From: Clostridiales bacterium
GTDB taxonomy: Bacteria; Bacillota; Clostridia; Lachnospirales; WQUN01
Direction of reading: 5' to 3'
Length of the DNA: 19,658 nt
Assembly: GCA_031269415.1 (NCBI GenBank)
Contig: JAISZF010000294.1
Location: 1 to 19,658 of the forward strand
The notes beneath the pieces were generated by a model. The model saw only the letters and a program-made list of their open reading frames with translations. It had not been told where the DNA came from and ran no database searches. A program made the position numbers and the translations under genes. Of the stretch, positions 1 to 7,153 are shown one piece after another. The first letter of the stretch is position 1; each line of letters opens with the position of its first letter.

Positions 1-387
1 CGCTGGGCAGACAAATTTGACCGCGCCCTGTCTTTGCCAAGGCTCGCTCCCATTTACCCCATGAGTGAAATACCCCGATATCCGGTCAAACATTAAATTG
101 AGGCTGGAATTGCCGCCGATAATAATATTGGAAGCCGGAACATCCAGTATGTCCGCGAATATCCGTCTCATCTCGGGAATACCGCTTATGCCGCCGTAAT
201 TACGGCAGTCAGCGCCCGATTCCGAACGGTAATCGTCCGGCGTTAAAACGCTCAGCATGGGGCCGGCGAGATCCAACTGCTCGGGGCCCGGTTTACCGCG
301 TGACATATCTAAAGACATATTACGCGCCTTTAACGCCTCATAGCGGTTTTTGGCTGAATAGAGCCGTTCCGCTAAATCATCGTCCAA
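1..387 (-). CDS. PLP-dependent aminotransferase, Asp-aminotransferase/MocR-type family (partial, N-terminal 129 codons)
   Basis: Only the first 129 codons are present; the frame is open to the window edge. The translation carries the N-terminal signature of a clostridial class I/II aminotransferase family (PF12897, related to Corynebacterium aspartate aminotransferase AspT): SLDMSRGKPGPEQLDL, then a DCRNYGGISGIPEMRRIF stretch, then GGNSSLNLMFD, and KFVCPA at the edge. The family transfers the amino group of aspartate or alanine to 2-oxoglutarate using PLP; the catalytic lysine would lie beyond the window. I chose a TTG start at 387 because a GGGAGGAG ribosome site sits about 6 nt upstream and no ATG fits the alignment as well. 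It begins 31 nt after the PII-like gene stop with no terminator between, so the two are probably co-transcribed. No HTH precedes the domain, so it is not a MocR regulator. Exact substrate is unknown. Confidence 0.8.
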   Translation of the reverse strand, partial: MDDDLAERLYSAKNRYEALKARNMSLDMSRGKPGPEQLDLAGPMLSVLTPDDYRSESGADCRNYGGISGIPEMRRIFADILDVPASNIIIGGNSSLNLMFDRISGYFTHGVNGSEPWQRQGAVKFVCPA

Positions 388-418
388 TGAATACTCCTCC
401 CGCCGCGTTTAAATAGTT

Positions 419-1150
419 CTACTCTTCATCCTCAAAATCCGTTCCGATCCCAGCGCAGCTCTCGACCGGCAGGGATATCACAATGCCGTGCGCGTCCGTT
501 TTCATTCCGCAGGCATTGCTGATCGCCCTCATCAGCGCTGTTTTTTGGTCCTTCGGAATGACTATGGCGACTATTTCCTTTTCAGCCTGTAAAGATATGC
601 CGAGGAATTTAACCGCGTCCTCAATACCGGAACGCCTGGCGTGGATAATCGTTCCGCCGCGCGCGCCCGCGGCGTGGGCGGCCTCCATAACATTCTCGCT
701 GTAGCCTTGATTAACGACCGCGGCGACCAGCTCGTAACGCGCTTCGTGTTTGGTAATTTCGGCTTCCATATCCATTCTTTCCAGCCACCTTTCCTTGAGA
801 TCCCGCAATTCCTTCGAAAACGAGTTTGAAATGGATCCGCTGACGCCCGAAATCGGAATCGTGAACGCGATCCCGTTACCCGGCCGCGTCATTTCCATCC
901 GTTCCACAACCGCCGTCATGATCGATTTCACCTTAACGGACTGCTCTATACAGACGCAAACTGTTTTTTCGGTCCCCGAAAGACCGAACATTTTTAATAC
1001 TTCAGAACTCGCGGTTCCCATAGCGTGGAACATATAATGGAAATACGCGCGTTTTTCATGCAGAATTCCCTCAAGTCGCTTGCCGGCGGCGCGATCGATG
1101 ATCACCGCGAGCAGTTTAGGCGCGGGTTGCGGATGCGCCTCTTGTGTCAT
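419..1150 (-). CDS. Tandem PII-like regulatory protein linked to DUF1538 transporter
   Basis: This 243-aa protein appears to hold two PII-like (GlnB-fold) halves, about residues 11-107 and 138-236. The second half is clearer: it starts ELVAAVVNQGYSENVMEAA, continues through an ARGGTIIHAR segment like the beta-strand before the PII T-loop, then EKEIVAIVIPKDQKTALM, and ends GIVISLPVE. The first half is more divergent (KLLAVIIDRAAGKRLEGIL at its start, GIAFTIPISGVSGS at its end). PII proteins bind nucleotides and small effectors and gate partner transporters or enzymes, usually as trimers of single domains; here two domains are fused. The ATG overlaps the upstream DUF1538 stop in an ATGA arrangement, implying translational coupling and a matched dose of the two proteins. 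By inference it senses a cytosolic signal and controls the DUF1538 membrane protein. The effector is unknown and the canonical uridylylated tyrosine was not identified. Confidence 0.75.
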   Translation of the reverse strand: MTQEAHPQPAPKLLAVIIDRAAGKRLEGILHEKRAYFHYMFHAMGTASSEVLKMFGLSGTEKTVCVCIEQSVKVKSIMTAVVERMEMTRPGNGIAFTIPISGVSGSISNSFSKELRDLKERWLERMDMEAEITKHEARYELVAAVVNQGYSENVMEAAHAAGARGGTIIHARRSGIEDAVKFLGISLQAEKEIVAIVIPKDQKTALMRAISNACGMKTDAHGIVISLPVESCAGIGTDFEDEE

Positions 1151-2661
1151 AGGCTGGGAGCCTCCTCTTCGTACTCTATGATAATTTCTTCGTCAATTTC
1201 ATCGGCTTCTTCCGGAACCATTTTACTTTTAAACATGATCCCCATTATCAGGATCGCGAGAATCGGCGTCATGGCTACCATTGCCACAAGCCCAAACGCG
1301 TCGGTCATAACACGGCTGGGATCTTTACACGCGCCAATCGCCAAAGGCAGCAAGAATGTCGAAGTCATCGGCCCGCTGGCCACGCCTCCGGAGTCGAACG
1401 CGATGCCGACAAAGATCTTCGGGGCGAAAAACGTCAGCGTTATCGCGGCGACGTAGCCCGGAATAACAAACCAGTATATCGAGATACCCGTAAGAACGCG
1501 CAGCATGGCGATAGCAAGCGACGCCGCCACCCCAATGGAAAGATAACGCTGCACATGGTTCGCGGGAATCGCGCCTAACGAAACCTCATCCACCTGTTTT
1601 TTCAACACGTGGATCGCGGGCTCGGCGGCGACGATAAAATAGCCGATCAGCGCGCCAAGCGGAACGAGCATCCATTTCAGGGATGTTGAGGCCATGCCTG
1701 AGCCGAGCGACTGCCCCACCGGGATGTAACCCACGTTAACGCCGGTTAAGAACAGAACCACCCCGGCGAACGTATAGATAAAACCTATCAACAGACGCGT
1801 AAACTGGCGTTTATGGTAGCGGCGCGTTAAAAACTGAAATATAATCAATACCGCGAATATCGGCCAGACCGCCGCCATGACCTCAACGAAATAATGCGGT
1901 ATACGGCGGATGAATTCCATTGTGACATCACGCGAGGTTATGATCTCAGGAATAACCGGCTGGGTATAGTTTGTTCCGTTCGGGCGGAAGCAAATCCCCA
2001 GAATCATTACCGCCAGTATAGGCCCAACGCTGCAGAGCGCCACCAACCCGAAACTGTCCTCCATAGACTCGCGGTCGCTTCGGATCGAGGCCAGACCGAG
2101 GCCCATCGCCATGATGAACGGCACGGTTATCGGGCCGGTCGTCACACCGCCGGAGTCAAAGGCTACGGCGATAAAATTATCGGGCGCGAAAATAGAAACA
2201 ACGATAATTACAATATAGCAGGCCGCCAGCAAAAATGAAAGATTGATGCGAAATAAAATGCGAAAAATAGCCAGCAACAGAAAAATACCCACGCCGCAGG
2301 CCACAGTAAGAACCAATACTATGTTTGGTATGCCGGGCGTCAACTGCGCCAACACCTGCAGATCCGGCTCGGCTATCGTGACGATTACGCCCATGGCGAA
2401 GCTGATGACGCCGATAATGCCGATCTTTTTGGTCTTAGTCATTGAGATGCCGATATCCTCACCCATGGTAATCATGGACATATCCGCGCCCATGGTAAAC
2501 AACCCCATACCGGCCACCAGCAGCGCCGTTCCGAAAAGAAACAGCATGAGCGTACCCACCGGCATCGGCGAGATGATAACGCTCATTAAAAATACGATTA
2601 CCGCGACTGGCAATACGGATGAAAGCGCTTCGCGCGTGGTTTTTTTTAATTTCTCCCTCAT
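1147..2661 (-). CDS. DUF1538 family integral membrane protein (putative cation transporter)
   Basis: This 504-aa protein is almost wholly hydrophobic, with about a dozen predicted membrane segments in two homologous halves. Each half carries the DUF1538 (PF07556) hallmark: AFDSGGVTTGPITVPF from about residue 167 and AFDSGGVASGPMTSTF from about residue 421, followed by a DSFGLVAL or DAFGLVAM motif. The duplication with repeated acidic and glycine-rich motifs suggests an inverted-repeat transporter. From memory, and not checked, DUF1538 proteins of a halophile (UmpA/UmpB) have been reported as Na+(Li+,K+)/H+ antiporters; I therefore infer cation/proton exchange but not the substrate. A GAGGTG ribosome site lies just upstream of the ATG. 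The acidic C-terminus (EEADEIDEEIIIEYEEE) faces the cytosol if the topology is even and could contact the PII-like partner, whose start overlaps this stop by 4 bases. Confidence 0.82.
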   Translation of the reverse strand: MREKLKKTTREALSSVLPVAVIVFLMSVIISPMPVGTLMLFLFGTALLVAGMGLFTMGADMSMITMGEDIGISMTKTKKIGIIGVISFAMGVIVTIAEPDLQVLAQLTPGIPNIVLVLTVACGVGIFLLLAIFRILFRINLSFLLAACYIVIIVVSIFAPDNFIAVAFDSGGVTTGPITVPFIMAMGLGLASIRSDRESMEDSFGLVALCSVGPILAVMILGICFRPNGTNYTQPVIPEIITSRDVTMEFIRRIPHYFVEVMAAVWPIFAVLIIFQFLTRRYHKRQFTRLLIGFIYTFAGVVLFLTGVNVGYIPVGQSLGSGMASTSLKWMLVPLGALIGYFIVAAEPAIHVLKKQVDEVSLGAIPANHVQRYLSIGVAASLAIAMLRVLTGISIYWFVIPGYVAAITLTFFAPKIFVGIAFDSGGVASGPMTSTFLLPLAIGACKDPSRVMTDAFGLVAMVAMTPILAILIMGIMFKSKMVPEEADEIDEEIIIEYEEEAPSL

Positions 2662-2712
2662 CTATTCACCTCGATCCCTTTATTGTTTTTTGCGCGTACT
2701 AAACCGTTTCCA

Positions 2713-2741
2713 AGTGTATCACACATGGAAAATACGCGCAA
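2713..2741 (-). promoter_or_regulatory. Weak candidate promoter of the DUF1538/PII operon
   Basis: Reading on the minus strand, TTGCGC is followed after 17 nt by TACACT, which is preceded by TGA, giving an extended -10 (TGn). A promoter is expected here because the dac terminator lies just upstream and the DUF1538 gene needs its own start. The -35 matches consensus in only three positions, so this is tentative. Confidence 0.3.
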
Positions 2742-2770
2742 CATGGCGTTTGACACACGGCGGGTAAACG

Positions 2771-2797
2771 AAAAAAGCTTCCGAATACTCGGAAGCC
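2771..2797 (-). terminator. Rho-independent terminator of the dac gene (possibly bidirectional)
   Basis: A perfect 8-bp stem (GCTTCCGA / TCGGAAGC, loop ATAC) directly follows the dac stop codon and is followed on the minus strand by six U residues. The plus strand also has a T-rich run after the stem (2800-2807), so the hairpin could stop transcription both ways. Confidence 0.8.
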
Positions 2798-4216
2798 TTA
2801 TTTTTTTCTGCCGCGGTTTATATACTTCAGCAATTCCTTTTCCCTGTCGCGGTTCCTGCCGTGAATGATCATAGTCATAAGATAAACCATTATTATCATG
2901 GTTACGGAGATTATAATGATCATAGGGTATATAGGGTTAACCTGGATCGGGGAAAACGATGAAACCAACGAAGAAAATATATCGCCGACAAAACCGAAAC
3001 TAAAGCCCTCAGCGTACCGGGCGGTTTCCGGTTCGGCTTTCACCGGCGCGGCGGTGGGCAAAGCGGCGGTCGTGGGTTCGGGTTTCGCTATACTTTCGGA
3101 CGCGTATAATCCGATTTCCTTCAGGGGAATATCCTGATACTTTACCATCACCGTGCCCAAAAGTTCGCCGGTCTGTATCGGCGGGGCCACGTAATCGGGG
3201 ATATTGTATTCGAGATTCACCGTATGCTCGCTTACACACACGGGATAATCTCCCTCGACGTCCTCTTCTGCGTACAGAGTTATGCCGCGGTTGAACTTGT
3301 GGTTTTCAGGATCCATGACGACATCGGCTGACTTTACGACGCTCGACGCGTCTAACACAGTCGCGCGCCGGTAGGAGCCGAACCCGTAATCCATTAAGGC
3401 GATAGTGTCCTCGTAGTCCTTGCTTTTATCCGCGCGCATAACTATACTAATCAGCCTGTGCCCGTCCTGTTCGGCGTATGTGGCCAGCGTATGCTTGGAT
3501 TCGTCCACATAGCCGGACTTGCTTCCGATAAAATAATCCCTGTTATACACGCCTCCGGGAATCAGCAGCTTGTTCGTCGCGTTTAAAGGGCGGACGTCAG
3601 GCTGCATTTCGGTCGGGGGTATCTCATAGCTGATCTTGGAGATAGCGTCCACAAAGACAGGGTTCTTAACGGCTTCACGCATAAACAGCGCCATATCGTA
3701 AGCGCAGGTGTAATGATCCTCGTGGAATAAGCCGCTGGGGTTAACGAAATGGGTGTTTTTCGCCCCCAATAAAGCCGCCTCACGGTTCATTTCATCAATA
3801 AAACCGTCATATGATTCCGCCGTATTCTCGGCTATAGCGTTCGCCACCTCGTTGGCCGAAGCTATCATCAGGCCGTATAAGGCTTCTGTAAATGACAGGG
3901 TGTCACCCGCCATCATATATATGGTGCTTGAGTATGGCGGCAGATCCACCGCATGTTCCGAGAATTCTATCCGGGCGCCGGTTTCTCCGCCAACGGAGTT
4001 TATCGCCACCAAAGCGGTCATCACCTTTGTAATGCTCGCCGGATAAAGCCTCTCTTCTATATTTTTTTGATATAGGATAATACCCGTATCGGCGTCCATA
4101 AGAATGGCCGCTTCGCTGGTTACGGTTGGTTTGGGTATTTGCTCGGCAAACGCGTTAACAGTGGAAAAATGAAAAATCAAGCTGTATAATAAGAGAAAAG
4201 CCGTCGCTCTTTTCAT
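2798..4216 (-). CDS. dacF: D-alanyl-D-alanine carboxypeptidase, peptidase S11 (DacF-like)
   Basis: This enzyme trims the terminal D-Ala from peptidoglycan pentapeptides outside the cytoplasmic membrane. The 472-aa product has a signal peptide (residues 1-24, ending NAFAE), the SxxK active site S61-I-T-K64, the SxN motif S120-A-N122, and a KSG triad at 233-235 in place of the commoner KTG. A PBP5-type C-terminal beta domain follows at about residues 295-370, then a proline/alanine-rich linker. Unlike typical members with an amphipathic membrane anchor, it ends in one true transmembrane helix (about 430-452) and a basic tail. The length is somewhat above the usual 380-430 aa. A GGAG ribosome site precedes the ATG, and the gene is monocistronic between a promoter and a terminator. 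The dacF symbol reflects the sporulating context and is not proven; dacA or dacB type is possible. Confidence 0.88.
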   Translation of the reverse strand: MKRATAFLLLYSLIFHFSTVNAFAEQIPKPTVTSEAAILMDADTGIILYQKNIEERLYPASITKVMTALVAINSVGGETGARIEFSEHAVDLPPYSSTIYMMAGDTLSFTEALYGLMIASANEVANAIAENTAESYDGFIDEMNREAALLGAKNTHFVNPSGLFHEDHYTCAYDMALFMREAVKNPVFVDAISKISYEIPPTEMQPDVRPLNATNKLLIPGGVYNRDYFIGSKSGYVDESKHTLATYAEQDGHRLISIVMRADKSKDYEDTIALMDYGFGSYRRATVLDASSVVKSADVVMDPENHKFNRGITLYAEEDVEGDYPVCVSEHTVNLEYNIPDYVAPPIQTGELLGTVMVKYQDIPLKEIGLYASESIAKPEPTTAALPTAAPVKAEPETARYAEGFSFGFVGDIFSSLVSSFSPIQVNPIYPMIIIISVTMIIMVYLMTMIIHGRNRDREKELLKYINRGRKK

Positions 4217-4276
4217 GGATCTATCTCCTTAAAATTAAACTGTTATACTGACGAATTTTACATAATTTTTAACTTA

Positions 4277-4305
4277 ATTATAAGATATTGAAGTATCTAA
4301 TACAA
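4277..4305 (-). promoter_or_regulatory. Sigma-A type promoter of the dac gene
   Basis: On the minus strand TTGTAT and a perfect TATAAT are separated by 17 nt, about 60 nt upstream of the dac ATG in an AT-rich stretch. The spacer contains an inverted repeat, AGATA-N6-TATCT (4283-4298), that could be an operator or chance. No good consensus promoter for comEA was found on the opposite strand of this 193-nt gap. Confidence 0.65.
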
Positions 4306-4409
4306 TTTAAATTTATCGCTATTTTTCGCGATGGTTTCTATAGTTCGATCAGCGTACACGCTATATGATTCCCCAATATGACAAAATATAAACATAAAGG
4401 AGCCACGAG

Positions 4410-5018
4410 ATGAGAATACCCAGGGAAGCCATTTACGCGGGGGCGGCGGTGATCTGCGTAATAGCCGCCGGATGGTTCTATACCTCCGACAGGCGGAAGA
4501 CGGCCGAGGTTTATGAGATGGCGGACACGGCGGCGCCCACGATAACCGCGGCGGCGGCTGAGATAACAGAAGACGCCGAGCCCGAGGTCAAACGGATTAA
4601 AGTGTACATAGCCGGGGCGGTGATTAATCCGGGCGTATATGAACTGGATGAGGGCAGCCGTGTGGAAGACGTAATGGACTTGGCGGGAGGGCCGGTCGAG
4701 GAGGCGGACATGCTGAGGGTTAACATGGCCGCGCGTCTCAAGGACGAACAGCGGATAATTGTGCCCAAGGTGGGAGAAACGATTGACAAATTGCTCTCGG
4801 AAGAAGAAAATAAGGACGGGGAAACCCCTATCAACATTAACACAGCCGATAAAGAGGAATTGATGGAACTGCCGGGCGTAGGCCAGGTGACAGCGGATAA
4901 TATAATAGCGTACAGAACGGAACATGGTGACTTTAAGTCTGTTGAGGACATAAAGAATGTCTCCCGGATTGGCGAGAAGACATTTGAAAGGCTGAAAGAA
5001 CTCATTAGCGTAGAATGA
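4410..5018 (+). CDS. comEA: Competence protein ComEA, membrane-anchored DNA receptor
   Basis: ComEA binds incoming double-stranded DNA at the outer face of the membrane and hands it to the ComEC channel. The 202-aa protein has one N-terminal transmembrane helix (about residues 8-25), a short linker, an SLBB domain (about 65-122, with VYIAGAVINPGVYEL), and a C-terminal helix-hairpin-helix DNA-binding region (about 140-202, with ININTADKEELMELPGVG and VSRIGEKTFERL). The architecture and length match Firmicutes ComEA. AAAGGAG sits 7 nt before the ATG. No comEB (dCMP deaminase) follows; a two-component system and a GerMN gene lie between it and comEC. It heads what looks like a six-gene operon. 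Confidence 0.92.
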   Translation: MRIPREAIYAGAAVICVIAAGWFYTSDRRKTAEVYEMADTAAPTITAAAAEITEDAEPEVKRIKVYIAGAVINPGVYELDEGSRVEDVMDLAGGPVEEADMLRVNMAARLKDEQRIIVPKVGETIDKLLSEEENKDGETPININTADKEELMELPGVGQVTADNIIAYRTEHGDFKSVEDIKNVSRIGEKTFERLKELISVE

Positions 5019-5033
5019 ATTGGGGGCAGACGA

Positions 5034-5720
5034 ATGGCCAATCGAATTTTAGTGGTTGATGACGAAAAATTAATTGTTAAAGGCATTAAATTCAGCCTTG
5101 AACAGGACGACATGCTTGTGGACGCGGCGTACGACGGGGAAGAAGCGTTAAAACTGGCGCGGCTGAATGAATACAGCCTGGTGCTGCTTGACGTGATGCT
5201 GCCAAAGATAGACGGCTTGGAAGTCTGCCAACAGATCCGTGAATTCAGCAGCGTGCCGATTATCATGGTAACGGCCAAGGGTGAGGACATGGATAAGATC
5301 ATGGGGTTGGAGTACGGCGCCGACGACTATATTACCAAACCGTTCAACATCTTGGAGCTTAAGGCGCGTATAAGGGCAATACTGCGGCGCAGCGCGAAAA
5401 AATCCGACGGCGGCGAGCGCGGCGCGCGAGCGCGCATACGCGATCTGGAAATAGACTATGAGGCCAAACGCGTCTTTGTTTCAGGCAGAGAAGCCAACCT
5501 AACGGCCAAGGAATTTGATCTGCTGGAATTGTTCACTGAAAACCCCGGAAAGGTATACAGCCGCGAGAATCTGCTTAACACGGTATGGGGCTTCGATTTT
5601 CCCGGAGACGTGCGTACGGTTGACGTGCATGTGCGGCGCCTGAGGGAGAAGGTTGAGAAGAATCCAAGCGACCCGAAGTATATAAACACCAAGTGGGGAG
5701 TTGGTTACTATTTCAATTGA
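5034..5720 (+). CDS. OmpR/PhoB-family response regulator
   Basis: This 228-aa regulator has a receiver domain (1-118) with the acidic pair D9-D10, phospho-acceptor D53 in LVLLDVMLP, T80 and K102 (YITKPF), followed by a winged-helix DNA-binding domain (about 130-228) with the signatures LTAKEFDLLELF and RTVDVHVRRLREKVE. It should be phosphorylated by the kinase encoded next, whose frame overlaps its end by 20 nt. It resembles the WalR/SrrA/ResD/MtrA grouping, but sequence alone does not fix the regulon. It starts 15 nt after the comEA stop with a G-rich ribosome site (TGGGGGC), so it is read with the competence gene. Confidence 0.92.
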   Translation: MANRILVVDDEKLIVKGIKFSLEQDDMLVDAAYDGEEALKLARLNEYSLVLLDVMLPKIDGLEVCQQIREFSSVPIIMVTAKGEDMDKIMGLEYGADDYITKPFNILELKARIRAILRRSAKKSDGGERGARARIRDLEIDYEAKRVFVSGREANLTAKEFDLLELFTENPGKVYSRENLLNTVWGFDFPGDVRTVDVHVRRLREKVEKNPSDPKYINTKWGVGYYFN

Positions 5721-7146
5721 GCGTCCGTGGTTTCACAGCATTCGGTGGAAATTGATGGTTGTTTATCTGTGCATCAGCTTTGTGCCGCTGATCTTCTTTT
5801 TCAATACGATAATGATATCCATAAGGGATTATTTTCAGACCGATCGTGAAAAAAAGCTGCTGAACGCGGTGAATATCATTGCTCCCACTATCACCAAGGC
5901 TAATTATTTTTCCCACTTGGGCGATGAAAGCAAACGCCAGATGATGGACAGTGACATTGCCGATTTCAGCGCTCAAGGCTCTTACAGGATTTTGGTTTTG
6001 GATAATTACGGTATGGTTTTGAACGACTCCAATAACGCGGAAGTCGGCAGAACGAAGATAATCCCGGAAGTTATAAACGCTTTGGAACGGGAGAACGCGA
6101 TTAAAACGCATACCGCCGAGCAAACGGTATACGCGGCCGCCCCCATAGAAAATGAGGCTTCCGAGATCGTGGGGGCGGTTTTGGTGGTCAGCTCAATTGA
6201 GGACATATTTGTTTCTGTTTCCGAGATAGAGCAGAAGCTCATCATGTACACGGCGATAACAACGATCGTTATGGGCGTGCTGGGGTTTGCCGTTCCGCAG
6301 GTACTTATAGATCCGTTAAGCAGCATAGTAAGCGTGGTTCAGAAGATGTCGGACGGGCATTTGGATCAGCGCATAAAGATAAGCGGGCGCGATGAATACG
6401 CCAAACTAGGCCACGCGTTTAATGATATGGCGGAAAAGCTGGAGAAAGTGGACAACACCCGGCAGGAATTCGTGTCGAATGTCTCTCATGAACTCAAGAC
6501 GCCGCTTTCATCCATAAAGGTGCTTTCCGAGTCCATATTGCTGCAGAATGACGCGCCGCTACTCATGTACCGGGAATTCCTGCGGGATATAAATTCGGAA
6601 GTCGATCGGATGACCAGGGTGGTTACGGATTTGCTTCAGTTAGTGAAGCTGGATCAGGGCGAATTGGGCCTGAATATCCAAACGACCAACATTAACAGGA
6701 TGGTATCCGATATACTTAAACGGTTAGGACCGCTGGCGGAGCGGAAAGAGATCAAGCTGATATTCGAGGATGTGCGTGAGGTGGTTATTGAGGCTGATGA
6801 AATGAAAATCACCTCAACCATATCGAACCTGCTGGATAACGCCGTGAAGTACACCCCAAACGGCGGTACGGTGAAAACCACTGTGGACGCGGATCATCAG
6901 AACGCCTTTATTACGGTTTCTGACACGGGCATTGGCATAAAGGAAGAGGATCAGGGCAAGATCTTTGACAGATTCTACCGCGTGGATAAAACAAGGGACC
7001 GTGAAACAGGCGGGACAGGCCTGGGGCTGGCTATCACATATTCAACAGTGCGCCTGCATCACGGATCGATACGCGTTATCAGCAAGGAAAACGAAGGCTC
7101 TTTATTTATCGTGCGTCTGCCCATCCATTACAGCAGGAACGCTTAG
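5701..7146 (+). CDS. Membrane sensor histidine kinase with HAMP domain
   Basis: The kinase partner of the preceding regulator. The product of about 481 aa has two transmembrane helices (about 16-39 and 180-203) enclosing an extracytoplasmic sensor domain of about 140 residues, then a HAMP linker (about 204-257), a HisKA dimerisation domain with phospho-acceptor H263 in VSHELKTPLS, and an HATPase_c domain with N box around N380 (NLLDNAVKYTPNGG), DTGIGI from D408 and GGTGLGLAI from G437. The layout matches WalK/ResE/MtrB-type kinases. The start is uncertain: TTG at 5701 gives a natural N-terminus but its GGGGAG site abuts the codon, while ATG at 5755 has GGTGGA at good spacing but removes part of the basic lead-in. 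The extracellular fold could not be assigned. Confidence 0.9.
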   Translation: MVTISIERPWFHSIRWKLMVVYLCISFVPLIFFFNTIMISIRDYFQTDREKKLLNAVNIIAPTITKANYFSHLGDESKRQMMDSDIADFSAQGSYRILVLDNYGMVLNDSNNAEVGRTKIIPEVINALERENAIKTHTAEQTVYAAAPIENEASEIVGAVLVVSSIEDIFVSVSEIEQKLIMYTAITTIVMGVLGFAVPQVLIDPLSSIVSVVQKMSDGHLDQRIKISGRDEYAKLGHAFNDMAEKLEKVDNTRQEFVSNVSHELKTPLSSIKVLSESILLQNDAPLLMYREFLRDINSEVDRMTRVVTDLLQLVKLDQGELGLNIQTTNINRMVSDILKRLGPLAERKEIKLIFEDVREVVIEADEMKITSTISNLLDNAVKYTPNGGTVKTTVDADHQNAFITVSDTGIGIKEEDQGKIFDRFYRVDKTRDRETGGTGLGLAITYSTVRLHHGSIRVISKENEGSLFIVRLPIHYSRNA

Positions 7147-7153
7147 GGGGGGC

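Noticed and set aside
1..387. MocR-type transcription regulator
   Set aside because: The aminotransferase domain begins at the N-terminus with no winged-helix domain.
1025..1456. Plus-strand ORFs across the DUF1538 and PII-like genes
   Set aside because: They are antisense frames with no ribosome site and no recognisable domain; the minus-strand genes are clear.
4338..5302. Minus-strand ORFs opposite comEA and the response regulator
   Set aside because: Shadow frames with low-complexity Ser/Arg-rich translations.
6965..7153. Long upstream extension of the GerMN frame, starting inside the kinase gene
   Set aside because: It overlaps the conserved HATPase end in another frame, and the transmembrane anchor and G-rich ribosome site fit the ATG at 7154/7157.
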